A DNA stretch of 64,000 nucleotides, from contig CAXXCL010000003.1 of the NCBI GenBank assembly GCA_963668615.2, positions 496,001 to 560,000 on the forward strand. Direction: 5' to 3'. Source of the stretch: JAAYPI01 sp963668615. GTDB taxonomy: Bacteria > Bacteroidota > Bacteroidia > Bacteroidales > Paludibacteraceae. Positions 5,325 through 15,070 of the stretch are shown here, in pieces. Position numbers and translations under genes: made by a program. Under the pieces are notes generated by a model that ran no database searches, had not been told where the DNA came from, and was given only the letters and a program-made list of their open reading frames with translations. Position 1 is the stretch's first letter. Each line of letters starts with the position of its first letter.

Positions 5325-8300
5325 TTATTTTGATTGATTCATATAAGGATATAATAATTTACCCTGTGTATCTAGCATACTACCAACTAAATCAAAAGTA
5401 ATTTCTTTAGGACTATACAATCCCTTTCTTCCAGGCATATATCCATTAAAAGAAAATTGTGCTTGATAAGCTCTCACCTCATTATCTCCCATTGACTCAG
5501 TTGTAGTTCCTGCATTTTGCAACTCTCCCTTAACAAAGTTTAATTTTTTAGAATCAAGAGACTGACAAACATGTTTAATTTCGTGAAAAAACAATCCTGT
5601 AGTTGGGGCATTAATACTTATCTTTCCATCATCCATTTTTGTTACATTTCCAATGTTACCTCCTTGCTTATCATTTATGACATACGTATATTCTTGATCA
5701 TTTCCTAATTGATCAATATCATTGATGCTTTGAGATAAATCAACAATACGATCAGCTATACCTGATATCGCTTTTTGGAAACCGTCTTTTTGTTCCTTTG
5801 TATACTTATCGCTATTTAAAGCTTCAGAAAGAAGTTGACTGGCTTTATCTAAAGACAGAACTCTTTCCTTTTCCCTTTCTTTGTAAGCATTTGCTGCCTC
5901 CTGATCACTCCAAATCATCCCTGTAGGATCTATTCTATTAATGGGATTATTGCCGCAGTAAGAATATGGAGACTCCCATGGTCGTTTCTCTGCCAATGGA
6001 TCCACACTCGTAAACCTCCCCAAAGCCGGATAATACCCTCTGGCTCCATAATCATAGGTATCCAAACCATGCATCGTTATAAATTCCTTGCCATTGTACT
6101 TATACGGCTGCACAGCTGCATTCGTACTTGTGTTTTTGGGTAAGCCATCGGCGTAATATTGCGTTGTCTGCACGTACGTGTTATCCCACCGCCAAACAGA
6201 ACAAATATTGTCTTGATAATCTTTACTATAAAAATAATACATCCCATCACTGCCACGGTAACCTTCCGGGTTATGTACTCGCGAAAGCGTCGTTACACCG
6301 CTCTGGTCGGTTTCGTATTCTATAGTACCACTGTAATCCGTACGCGTATGTACCACATCGCTCGGCCGGTTTACCCACTGGCAAACACCACCTATCGGCA
6401 ACAGTTCCTGCGTTAATGCCGTGTAATAATCCGCTCGCTGCTTAACGCCATTGGCCGTATAACGGTTAATGATCTGGTTCCCGTTTTTAAACTGTATCGT
6501 GTCCGGCAAATTTAATACATTATACCGTATCGAAACTATGTTGCGGTCTAAATCTGTGGTCATATTGCCATTGCCGTCGTATAAAAATTCCGTATCCTCC
6601 GAAGCAAGGTCTTGGTACTCTTTCGTTTCGTACAAATTTTGACTGCATGCCAAATCCGTAACCGCTACTTGTTGGTTTCCATTATAATCAAAAAGTAAAC
6701 AATCAATGGTAACGGCACTGCCATTCTTGCGGGTCAACGCTATCAGGTTCCCCTGTTTGTCGTAAACGTACGTGGCATTCCAGGAAGAAGAACTGCCCGC
6801 CGAATAAGCACTGGTTAAGCGATTCAACCCATCGTAATAATAGTTGGTACTCGTCGAAGTTGTACTGTATACCGTCGATGTTCCGGAGATATTGCCGTTA
6901 TAAAACGTACCGCCACTACCCGGATAACGAAGATACTGCATAAAGTTTGTTCCTATAATAGACTTTAAATTATTGTGTAGATTATAGGCGTAGGTTTCAC
7001 TCCGGGCATTGCTGTTCCATCCTTTTTGTTGCAACCTGCCCAATTCATCGTATTGGTTGGTCACCAACGTTACGGGCAAACTGCCGTTATACGATAACGA
7101 AACGCTCAGCAGCCTGTCTGCTTGGTCATAGCTATAGGCGTATTGTTCGGTAATGGTTTGTATCGTATCGCTGTGTTCCTTTTTCACCTTTAGCTCTTTG
7201 CCCGAAAAACTATATTGGGTATAGACTTTGTCGTAACCGCCAAGTAGATTATTGGAACGACTCTGCACCAAACGTCCCCGTATATCGTAATAATTGGCTG
7301 TAGTCTGGTAAGCTCCCGTTCGGTCAAGCACGTACACCCGTGAACCCGTGGGTAAATCTTTCGCTCTCGTATATTGTTTATCGTAACCATCAAGCCCTTG
7401 GTAGGCTAATGCCGTTTGGTCATCGGTTGAAAGTACATTCAAAAAAGTATAGTTGTCGTAATAATTGACTGTGAGCGGGGTTATATCTCCTCCGAAATAA
7501 ATATTCGTATAACCGGTGTTATAAAAACTCGTCGTACCGGTATAACTTTCTATGATGGTAAGCGGGGCAAGAATTGTTGTCATTTCATCTTGACTTGTAT
7601 TTCTATTTAATATTCCCGTATAAAGAAGTCTGCCGAATTTATCATATTTATAAACCATCCATTTCCCTTTCGCTCGCAAATTACCGTCCTGGGTAAGTAT
7701 CAACCGATCTATTTTATCATAGACCATATAAACGGGGTCACATCCCGGGAGCTTCTTCTGCGTACAATTGCCTCTTCCATCGTATTTATATATGTAGGCA
7801 TACTGTTTCATCGAAGTGGAGGTGTCGCCCAAAATGGCTCCTGTGGTCAACGTTTCCGATAGCATCGGTGGCAAAACATACCTCAAACGTCCCATATCAT
7901 CGTAAACATAATACGTATAGTAGCTTTCTCCGCCATTTACCTGACGGGACAAAATCTTCTTTCCGCTTTTGTCGGCATACGAATAGCTGACTTTCCCGTC
8001 TTCGTCCGTTTGCTTGGTTACATACAACGTGCCCGCTCCATAGTAACCCGTACAAGTCACATTCTCGCTATTGGACACAAGGTTATAAACCTCATTAGCC
8101 GCATTGGTCAAATAAGCGGTTGCACTCGGATGACTATGCCACGGTGCTCCTGCTTGCTTTACACCAACCTCTCTATTCAAGGGTGACGATTCATAAAGCG
8201 TTTCCGTATAGGGTTTAGCATCTGCGTAATAGGCAACGGCAAGGCTCGGCAAGGTGTCCGAATATCCGCCACTCGTTGCTACCGGAGTGGGCAGGTAATG

Positions 8301-8558
8301 ACGATATTCTCGCCCTAAAGCATCGTATTCAATGGCCGAAGAAAGATCTTTGCCTGATGGCGTAACTCCTTTCTGTACCTGCTGTACCGGTCTGCCAAGA
8401 CCGTCATAATAACCTATGCTCTGTATATAAGTACTGCCCAAACTATCTAAGTAAGTCCGAGTTACTACATAATTCTTGCCACTCTGTTGTGCTTGCAAAC
8501 TTGTACTACATAATAACAACAATAATACCAGACTCTTGTGTATATGGATTTTTTTCAT
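5325..8558 (-). CDS. RHS-repeat protein with DUF6443 N-terminus and HEXXH metallopeptidase-like toxin tip
   Basis: A 1077-residue protein. Signal peptide at 1-23 (ends SLQAQ). A DUF6443-like domain with GYYDGLGRPVQQV lies in the first 150 residues. YD repeats (YDKIDRLILTQDG, YDKFGRLLYTG) fill the middle. The RHS core runs about 815-881 and ends in NRIDPTGM, the DPxG site at which RHS proteins are known to cut off their C-terminal tip. The tip (about 880-1077) begins with a helical charged region and contains HEIKH at residues 992-996, a zinc metallopeptidase HEXXH motif, with NEVRAYQ about 30 residues later supplying a likely third ligand (Glu 1027). Core regions have shed copies at 2396, 2566 and 3401-3577. 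It is the third gene of a four-gene operon and is followed after 4 bp by the putative immunity gene. Toxin activity is inferred. Confidence 0.85.
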   Translation of the reverse strand: MKKIHIHKSLVLLLLLCSTSLQAQQSGKNYVVTRTYLDSLGSTYIQSIGYYDGLGRPVQQVQKGVTPSGKDLSSAIEYDALGREYRHYLPTPVATSGGYSDTLPSLAVAYYADAKPYTETLYESSPLNREVGVKQAGAPWHSHPSATAYLTNAANEVYNLVSNSENVTCTGYYGAGTLYVTKQTDEDGKVSYSYADKSGKKILSRQVNGGESYYTYYVYDDMGRLRYVLPPMLSETLTTGAILGDTSTSMKQYAYIYKYDGRGNCTQKKLPGCDPVYMVYDKIDRLILTQDGNLRAKGKWMVYKYDKFGRLLYTGILNRNTSQDEMTTILAPLTIIESYTGTTSFYNTGYTNIYFGGDITPLTVNYYDNYTFLNVLSTDDQTALAYQGLDGYDKQYTRAKDLPTGSRVYVLDRTGAYQTTANYYDIRGRLVQSRSNNLLGGYDKVYTQYSFSGKELKVKKEHSDTIQTITEQYAYSYDQADRLLSVSLSYNGSLPVTLVTNQYDELGRLQQKGWNSNARSETYAYNLHNNLKSIIGTNFMQYLRYPGSGGTFYNGNISGTSTVYSTTSTSTNYYYDGLNRLTSAYSAGSSSSWNATYVYDKQGNLIALTRKNGSAVTIDCLLFDYNGNQQVAVTDLACSQNLYETKEYQDLASEDTEFLYDGNGNMTTDLDRNIVSIRYNVLNLPDTIQFKNGNQIINRYTANGVKQRADYYTALTQELLPIGGVCQWVNRPSDVVHTRTDYSGTIEYETDQSGVTTLSRVHNPEGYRGSDGMYYFYSKDYQDNICSVWRWDNTYVQTTQYYADGLPKNTSTNAAVQPYKYNGKEFITMHGLDTYDYGARGYYPALGRFTSVDPLAEKRPWESPYSYCGNNPINRIDPTGMIWSDQEAANAYKEREKERVLSLDKASQLLSEALNSDKYTKEQKDGFQKAISGIADRIVDLSQSINDIDQLGNDQEYTYVINDKQGGNIGNVTKMDDGKISINAPTTGLFFHEIKHVCQSLDSKKLNFVKGELQNAGTTTESMGDNEVRAYQAQFSFNGYMPGRKGLYSPKEITFDLVGSMLDTQGKLLYPYMNQSK

Positions 8559-8608
8559 CGTATATTTTTCTGTTCCAAATTCTTTTATCGCTTACTTTTC
8601 CCTCTCCT

Positions 8609-11600
8609 TTAATACTCGTTGTGGTATTTATAATCATACCACTGCAAGCTCTTCTTTGTCCCGTTTATCATCATGTAACTTTCTTTCAGTCGCCAGTTGC
8701 TATCGTAATCGTAGTACGTACTAACTCCCCGAGGATCTGTTATCGAAGTAACACCCTTTAACGGAGAATACGTATAGGTCGTTACTTCGTATGAAGAAGT
8801 AGTGCGTAAATTATTCAATTGCTGAGCATACGTTTCTGTAAGAACAGGCAAAACCGATTCTGAGGCTATAAAACTATAGCCATTACTGCCTCCCCATGAA
8901 TTTGCGATATTGGCATAATTAGCGTTTACAACTTTTGCAACAGGATATTCTCGATTGTATCCCCATAATAGAGCAACAGGAACACCTGTTTTATCTGTGT
9001 ATTGCAATAATCTTCCCGAATAGCTATCGTACAAATCATAACTGAGTTCTTTCGTAAACAAATCCGTTTGATATATAAAAGAAAAGTTAGGGGAACCCAA
9101 AGAAGAGGGCACATAGTTGGAAAGTGGCTCTTGCAAATGTGTCTTATACACATATTTGGGAAGAACCATACTATCTTGCAGGGTATATAACGTTATCGTA
9201 CTTTCCAATAGACGTTTAGCACTCTCGCCAGCCTTCTTTACATAACTCATCTGCTCTATCACCGGCGTTTGGATATTCTTGGCTCGAAGCTCATAAAGAC
9301 CTAGTGACGTCCCTCCATTATTGACATACATCCACATGTAATCCAAAGGTCGCTTATACTCTGTCACCATCGTATCGCCATTGGATAACAACTTGCTCTC
9401 CGATGTCATGAAATTATGTGCAAAATCTGTGCGATTTTGACCATCGTAGCTATAATGAATATCTTCTACAATAGCTCCCGTCGGCGAATAAGTATAAGTT
9501 TGCTTTCGTATTAAATTATTTGTATAGCAATACGTTGCATAGGCATTAAGAACTCCATGACCGCAACCTGCAAATCCAACATGAGCTCCAAGAACAGCAT
9601 TTACTTCCTTCGTCGAACTTATATCATAATAGTTTGTATCCTTGCATACCAAATTACCGACGGCATCATAATCCTCTTTTTTTAATAATAGACCTCTATC
9701 AAGAGCCTTACTGGAATAAGTCATTAAATGATTCATTTGTGCCTTGAAATAATTTTCACCACTAGTAACATAATTTGTAGGAACAGTATAACTTCCACTA
9801 CCTAAAGTATAAACATCGGGATTGGTTGCATAATTGGAAAAATAATATACAGTACGTCCATTACTAATCCCCCCACTGCGAGTTTCAGTTACTTGGGAAT
9901 ATCCAATACAAGACTCCGGAATAGTCGAACATTCATACATATTACTGGCACTTACCGTTGAACTACAATAATAAAATGGCTGACCAGAATATGTTGACGT
10001 ATAACTAACAGTCCTAATGGGTGAAGTTTTATAAATTCCCGTTGACCTACCCAAAGAATCTGTGTAAATATAATTGATAATCTCTCCGGAAGAATGTTTA
10101 ATTGATTTAATTCTTGCTCCTCCCAGATACCCTATATAACCCGAATATCCAGATCCAATTTCCGTTTCTTCTCCTATCGTTCCATCTGTTTTTCTAATAA
10201 TTCGAGTATTATAATTATGCGATTCATACTCAAAATCCGTATACCCTCCGGTAGGATAAGTAATACGTTTTATCAATCCTAAAGATGCATAAGTAGGATC
10301 TGCAGCTCTTCCAGAAACCGTAGTAACAAAAGGATCATCACACGGTGCGATCAATGATGTCCCTGACCCATCATTATAATATCCCTGCATATCAATTGTA
10401 GGGACAAGAGGACTTACCAATTTATCCGTTTGATAATATTCAAATGTATGTTTTTGATTTTTATCGATAGTCACAGAAGAAAGAAATCTTCTGGTACTTC
10501 CCTTTCCAATACCGGATTCGGTCATTGAAAAATCATTATTGGCATATGTGGTGTAGTCGAAACGAATTCGCTTTGTACAACTTGTATCGGACTTACTTAC
10601 TATAGAGATTGAATCCAATTGGTAGTTTTTAAGGTAATAGCCCGATTGAAAAATCGTTGCATCTTGGCTTACATAATCTGTCAATTTTCCATAGGGTGAA
10701 TGGTTGGAAAGGGAGTAATAAAAATTAATCGTACTTAATTGAGTGTTGATGGTTTTTAAATATGCCAATTTGGTTAAAGAAAACCCGTAATCCACGGTTT
10801 GATACCAAATACCTTTGCCAAAATATGCCGAAAAACAACTAATCATGCCATTATTTGTTTTTTTACCACTTATTCTACTAATATTTTTTTGCATATAATT
10901 GGCGTCTCCCGCCCAAACAATCTCCCCATGAGACATTTGTGTAAAGGTTATGGTCCGGTTATTAGGAGTAACCACCTTGGTTAGATACCAGGAATTCACT
11001 ACTCCTCGGGAAATAAACACAGAATAATACGGACTTTGTCCACAATTCGGACACTGCGACGATCCCTGTGGAATCATTTTCTCAGTAGGATAAGTAATTT
11101 CTAAATTGGGAAGACTGCCCCCAAAATAATATTTATAGCCGTTATCCATAGTAACAACTATCGTACTAGGAGTTGACTGAAAAGTACTATTACTACTTTG
11201 TATGGTAAGACCAGATAAATCGACTTTGCAGGGTCGATTTCCAAACACTTTCACCTGTCCGGTATTATCTATCATAAAATTAAACGTTTCCCCCAAGGCA
11301 TTGACCGTAAAAAGATCTGGTTCATGCTCATATGCCGCACTCAATTCTAAATGAACACCTTCAGCATCTTCTGCTGTAAAATTACTAGGAATAGTAAAAA
11401 GATTAGGGATATTAGTCTTCAAAGCACTAAAGGACAATGGAGATCCTAAAGTTCTTATTCCATACCAATAGCCATAAAGTTCTGTATCTGGTATCGTAAC
11501 AGAATTATAATCATATACGATATCATCAGGAATACCCCTCACTTGCCTGGTTATCATTCCTCCAGCAACCAGTGTCCAGTTCTGTCCGACTATTCCGGCG

Positions 11601-11851
11601 TCCTTGTTTGGCAACAAACCCGATGCATCATACTGTAAATAAATAGGAAATTTAAAACCTTGTTCATTTACTTCATACAATGGAATAGTAATATTTGGAT
11701 TTCCCGTATAATAACTTACCGGATAATTTCCATAACGGGTAAAACTTGCCACCTGAGGAGACATAACTTCATAACCGGGATCCGATACTTCCGAATAGGA
11801 TATTTCTGTTAACAAAAAAAGAAAAAAAGATATACAAAAAATGCGTTTCAT
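8609..11851 (-). CDS. YD-repeat/RHS-type secreted protein, first half of a split RHS shell
   Basis: A 1080-residue protein with a signal peptide (residues 1-20, ending ISYS). Near the N-terminus is IYLQYDASG followed by GIVGQNWTLVAGGMITRQ, a pattern reminiscent of the SpvB/TcaC start (SG...G.GW.L...I.R). The C-terminus has RHS-like units (GVTSITDPRGVSTYYDYDS). It lacks an RHS core and toxin tip. The stop lies 50 bp before the RHS gene at 8558 and the start 46 bp after the T9SS protein gene, so all are one operon. By analogy with the TcB/TcC pair, which form one cocoon from two chains, this and the downstream protein could assemble a shared shell. That analogy is inference. Confidence 0.7.
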   Translation of the reverse strand: MKRIFCISFFLFLLTEISYSEVSDPGYEVMSPQVASFTRYGNYPVSYYTGNPNITIPLYEVNEQGFKFPIYLQYDASGLLPNKDAGIVGQNWTLVAGGMITRQVRGIPDDIVYDYNSVTIPDTELYGYWYGIRTLGSPLSFSALKTNIPNLFTIPSNFTAEDAEGVHLELSAAYEHEPDLFTVNALGETFNFMIDNTGQVKVFGNRPCKVDLSGLTIQSSNSTFQSTPSTIVVTMDNGYKYYFGGSLPNLEITYPTEKMIPQGSSQCPNCGQSPYYSVFISRGVVNSWYLTKVVTPNNRTITFTQMSHGEIVWAGDANYMQKNISRISGKKTNNGMISCFSAYFGKGIWYQTVDYGFSLTKLAYLKTINTQLSTINFYYSLSNHSPYGKLTDYVSQDATIFQSGYYLKNYQLDSISIVSKSDTSCTKRIRFDYTTYANNDFSMTESGIGKGSTRRFLSSVTIDKNQKHTFEYYQTDKLVSPLVPTIDMQGYYNDGSGTSLIAPCDDPFVTTVSGRAADPTYASLGLIKRITYPTGGYTDFEYESHNYNTRIIRKTDGTIGEETEIGSGYSGYIGYLGGARIKSIKHSSGEIINYIYTDSLGRSTGIYKTSPIRTVSYTSTYSGQPFYYCSSTVSASNMYECSTIPESCIGYSQVTETRSGGISNGRTVYYFSNYATNPDVYTLGSGSYTVPTNYVTSGENYFKAQMNHLMTYSSKALDRGLLLKKEDYDAVGNLVCKDTNYYDISSTKEVNAVLGAHVGFAGCGHGVLNAYATYCYTNNLIRKQTYTYSPTGAIVEDIHYSYDGQNRTDFAHNFMTSESKLLSNGDTMVTEYKRPLDYMWMYVNNGGTSLGLYELRAKNIQTPVIEQMSYVKKAGESAKRLLESTITLYTLQDSMVLPKYVYKTHLQEPLSNYVPSSLGSPNFSFIYQTDLFTKELSYDLYDSYSGRLLQYTDKTGVPVALLWGYNREYPVAKVVNANYANIANSWGGSNGYSFIASESVLPVLTETYAQQLNNLRTTSSYEVTTYTYSPLKGVTSITDPRGVSTYYDYDSNWRLKESYMMINGTKKSLQWYDYKYHNEY

Positions 11852-11897
11852 GAAATTGCGTTTTTAATAAAAATAATACGTCCTTAATCCTCTAAAT

Positions 11898-12920
11898 CTA
11901 TAACTTCACAATTACAGATGATAAATCTATATGCTCTCCCGAAAGATGCAACGTATAGCTCCCACTACTTAAATGCCCCATACTGACTGCTGTGTTGTTC
12001 GTCCCTTTTAAAAATGTTTGTTTCGTTTCTAAAACCAATGAGCCGGTAGCATTGTACAAACAAATCTTTGCTTCTTCACTCTCTTGTAAGGTGAAACTCA
12101 CCGTCAAGTCTTCTCTTACCGGATTCGGGTAAAAACTAACTCCCGTAATGAATTCATTATTTTCCTCTATCGGTTCCGCAACGGTTTCTTCTCCCGTCTC
12201 CATTTTCCTTTTCTTTTGCATCGAAGAAGAATAATAAAATGAGGTGTAAAAAGCAATGGAATCTTTCCCATCAATCCCCTTATAGGTTGTCTTTATGCTC
12301 TCAAAAATAGGATAACGATGCTCTTTCGAATACCATGAGTAAGTCTCTTTTACAACTGCTAAATTTGTTTTACCCGTTTCTGTATATTGTCTGGTGGATT
12401 TCACTCGTAATGCTTCCACACTCTCCCTCGGTAATTGTAAAGTACCCTTGGCATCTGCCTGCAAAGAAACTTTCCCTTTTATCGTTTGAGTAACCTTATC
12501 TCCATATTCTCCTGTTCCCTCAAAAACAGCTGAAATAGTATCTTGGTAGGCAAAAGGAAAAGAAATCACAAGCAATGGTGTATGGTACCGTATCTTCGAT
12601 AAAGAATTCTCAAAGCCGGTAGACAATATATTCTTTTCGGAAACTTGGTAATAATAACGAGTTCTGTGTTCCTTTCCACATATAATGCTCGGATCTTCCT
12701 CATCTTGTGAAAAAGATAGAATATATTCATTGTTCACCGAAGTTAAATTAGAAAAATCCCATTCTATCGAGCTGCCTGCCAGTCCGGGCTCCTTATAAAG
12801 CACCTCCTCTTTAACTAAACTATCGGACGCTTGGTAAGAATAATTTTGATGAGTTATATGCTGAGAAAAACAAAGCAAACTTATGTTGCCAAACAACAAT
12901 ATAATAATGACCCTTTTCAT
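11898..12920 (-). CDS. T9SS type A sorting-domain protein heading the RHS operon
   Basis: A 340-residue protein with a Sec signal peptide (KRVIIILLFGNISLLCFSQ) and, from about residue 258, a type IX C-terminal signal: VSFYPNPVREDLTVSF, then LYNATGSLVLE and LSSGSYTLHL. Proteins of this type cross the outer membrane through the T9SS and are held or released at the surface. The middle (about 20-255) is strand-rich without a known fold. It precedes the two YD-repeat genes by 46 bp. The association suggests it helps surface export or display of the RHS complex, which is not proven. No convincing promoter was found in 12921-13060. Confidence 0.8.
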   Translation of the reverse strand: MKRVIIILLFGNISLLCFSQHITHQNYSYQASDSLVKEEVLYKEPGLAGSSIEWDFSNLTSVNNEYILSFSQDEEDPSIICGKEHRTRYYYQVSEKNILSTGFENSLSKIRYHTPLLVISFPFAYQDTISAVFEGTGEYGDKVTQTIKGKVSLQADAKGTLQLPRESVEALRVKSTRQYTETGKTNLAVVKETYSWYSKEHRYPIFESIKTTYKGIDGKDSIAFYTSFYYSSSMQKKRKMETGEETVAEPIEENNEFITGVSFYPNPVREDLTVSFTLQESEEAKICLYNATGSLVLETKQTFLKGTNNTAVSMGHLSSGSYTLHLSGEHIDLSSVIVKL

Positions 12921-13068
12921 AAACAGTAGTTAAAATTTAAAAAAAACAGCCTCGAAAGTACTCCTTTTTGTTTTTTTATACAAATTTTAAAACAATTTAT
13001 TACTCATTATTTTTGAACCTAAGAAAGATAAAAAAAGTTACGTACCTTCTCCCATGTATCAATATGTC

Positions 13069-13098
13069 TTGAAAATTGTCAAAATTTTACTAACTTTA
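13069..13098 (+). promoter_or_regulatory. Bacteroidota-type promoter for the lipid kinase
   Basis: TTG at 13069-13071, a 19-bp spacer, then TAACTTTA at 13091-13098, one base off the TAnnTTTG -7 box. The start codon is at 13123. Confidence 0.5.
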
Positions 13099-13122
13099 TC
13101 GGCTGATTAAAAACAACTTTTT

Positions 13123-14007
13123 ATGACAAAAAAAATAGCCTTTATTATTAATCCTATTTCCGGTACCATGAAAAAGGAAGATCTTCCTGACATGATACGA
13201 AAAGGACTGGACAAGAGGTTATTTACTCCCGAAATTGTTTTTACCGAATATCGCGAACATGGAACGGAATTAGCAACATCTTTCGTTAAAAAAAACTTTG
13301 AAATAGTCGTTGCCGTAGGGGGAGACGGAACAGTAAACGAAGTGGCAAAAGCACTTGTTCATACCAATTGTTCCTTGGGAATTATCCCAATCGGTTCAGG
13401 AAACGGATTAGCTCGACATTTGGGTATCCCCATGAATAAACGCAAAGCCATTGAGCAACTCAATCATTCGGAATCTATTACAATTGACTATGGGAAGGTG
13501 AACGGGAGGCCTTTTTTTTGTACTTGCGGAACAGGTTTTGATGCTTACGTGAGCAGCAAATTTGCAAAAGGGAACAAACGTGGCTTTATAAGTTATATCG
13601 AAAATATCATTACGGGATATTTCAACTATAAATCACAAAACTACCATATCATAGGCGATGGTATCAATCTAAAAATAAAAGCCTTTGTCATCACTTTCGC
13701 CAATGCTTCACAATGGGGAAATAACGCTTATATTGCACCCAAGGCAAGTGTTCAAGACGGGATGCTGGATATTTCTATCATGAGTAATTTCCCGGTCGTA
13801 GCTATTCCTACTTTAGCATTACAACTATTTGCCAAGCGAATAGATAAAGACTTATTCATGACTACCCTACGCTCCGATAAAATAACACTATTTCGCAAAG
13901 AATCCGGACCATTCCACTACGATGGTGAACCTTACGAAGAAGGCACGAAAATAGAAATAGAGAACGTTGCTGACGGATTAAAAGTCTTCGTGAAAAAAAG
14001 ATTTTAA
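13123..14007 (+). CDS. Diacylglycerol/sphingosine kinase family lipid kinase (YegS/DagK type)
   Basis: A 294-residue soluble protein that should phosphorylate a membrane lipid such as diacylglycerol using ATP. It has the catalytic glycine-rich motif GGDGT at residues 66-70 followed by VNEV, and GSGNGLARHLGIP at 91-103, both hallmarks of the DAGK catalytic domain. Length is normal for the bacterial family (about 290-310). In Bacteroidota such enzymes may also act on sphingoid bases, and the substrate cannot be told from sequence. It is transcribed alone from a promoter just upstream and ends at a strong hairpin. Confidence 0.9.
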   Translation: MTKKIAFIINPISGTMKKEDLPDMIRKGLDKRLFTPEIVFTEYREHGTELATSFVKKNFEIVVAVGGDGTVNEVAKALVHTNCSLGIIPIGSGNGLARHLGIPMNKRKAIEQLNHSESITIDYGKVNGRPFFCTCGTGFDAYVSSKFAKGNKRGFISYIENIITGYFNYKSQNYHIIGDGINLKIKAFVITFANASQWGNNAYIAPKASVQDGMLDISIMSNFPVVAIPTLALQLFAKRIDKDLFMTTLRSDKITLFRKESGPFHYDGEPYEEGTKIEIENVADGLKVFVKKRF

Positions 14008-14055
14008 GTCTTCTCCCGAAATTTATTTCAACCACTATAATCCTCGTGAAAAACA

Positions 14056-14098
14056 AAAGACAAACAGTTGCAATGTATTATTGCAACTGTTTGTCTTT
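14056..14098. terminator. Strong bidirectional terminator hairpin
   Basis: An 18-bp perfect inverted repeat (14056-14073 with 14081-14098) with a 7-nt loop, AT-flanked on both sides. It lies between the converging lipid-kinase gene and the starch-binding protein gene and should stop transcription from both. Confidence 0.8.
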
Positions 14099-14161
14099 AT
14101 TCATTTGTTTTTGTCTGAAAACCGATTACGGTCTTTCCCGACTAAACAATATTTCTTATTA

Positions 14162-14998
14162 CTATTTCAATACAACTACTTGAGCTGCACCATTAGCCAA
14201 TTTTACAATATATTGACCATTTACCAAGCTGCCGTTTTGAGCTGTAACATCTACACCTGCTAATGTAAGAATAGAGAAATTTTCTGCACCCACAGTAATA
14301 GTTCCTGCTGTAGCATATACATTAACATCAAAAGAAGGATTATTAATACCTGTTGATGGGCAAGTTACAACTGTACCACTTTCGTTATAGCAAGTACTTT
14401 GCATAATAGTTTTGCTATCTACAAGTTTAGTTCCACCCGTTGCATCAGCTGTAATAATAATAGAAACTCCCAAATTATCTTGCACATTGCTAAATGTATA
14501 AGAATACCAATTATCACTCCCAGCTGTCATTGCAGCACCTGGCCATGAAAGAGAAGCACTTGCATCTGCACATTGAGAACCTGCTCCCCACCACCAAATG
14601 TATGGTGTACCTAATGTAGACTGAATCTTGGCTGTAATATTTACATAGCTTACTTGTGCATTCGGATCATAAACAGCTTTCCAGGCTGCAACAACATCAG
14701 CTGCAGAATAGGCTCTATTATCAACATCACCTCCCGCTGCAGTTTTTTCAACGTAATCCCAACTTGAACCAGCAGAATACTTGTAGGTATCAGCCGCTGT
14801 GGCAGTAGCAGATGTATAAGTATAATGAGTAGCGTCTACTTTTGTCATTGCAACTAGTGGCCAAGTAGTTCCAGTCATACTACCTGCAATATAACACACA
14901 TTTGTACCTGCAGGAACAGTTACCGTATAGGTAAGCTGTGCATTAGCTAAACTCAAAAAAGCGAACATCGCTACCAAAGAAAGTAAAATCTTTTTCAT
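14162..14998 (-). CDS. Secreted starch-binding-module protein with T9SS type A signal
   Basis: A 278-residue protein. Signal peptide 1-20 (ends LANA). Residues about 22-85 form a unit starting YTVTVPAGTNVCYIAG, like the repeats of the neighbour at 15071. Residues about 130-175 (TPYIWWWGAGS, SLSWPGAAM, NWYSYTF) match the pattern of starch-binding module CBM26. The C-terminus (GVDVTAQNGSLVNGQYIVKL) is a T9SS type A signal. There is no catalytic domain, so it probably presents bound glucan or anchors at the surface. It starts 72 bp after the upstream gene and is probably co-transcribed with it. Confidence 0.8.
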   Translation of the reverse strand: MKKILLSLVAMFAFLSLANAQLTYTVTVPAGTNVCYIAGSMTGTTWPLVAMTKVDATHYTYTSATATAADTYKYSAGSSWDYVEKTAAGGDVDNRAYSAADVVAAWKAVYDPNAQVSYVNITAKIQSTLGTPYIWWWGAGSQCADASASLSWPGAAMTAGSDNWYSYTFSNVQDNLGVSIIITADATGGTKLVDSKTIMQSTCYNESGTVVTCPSTGINNPSFDVNVYATAGTITVGAENFSILTLAGVDVTAQNGSLVNGQYIVKLANGAAQVVVLK

Positions 14999-15070
14999 TT
15001 TTGTTCTAGTTTTAAATTAATAAATCATTTTTAGTTATTATCTGGGAAATTAAGAGATTTCTATTGCATT

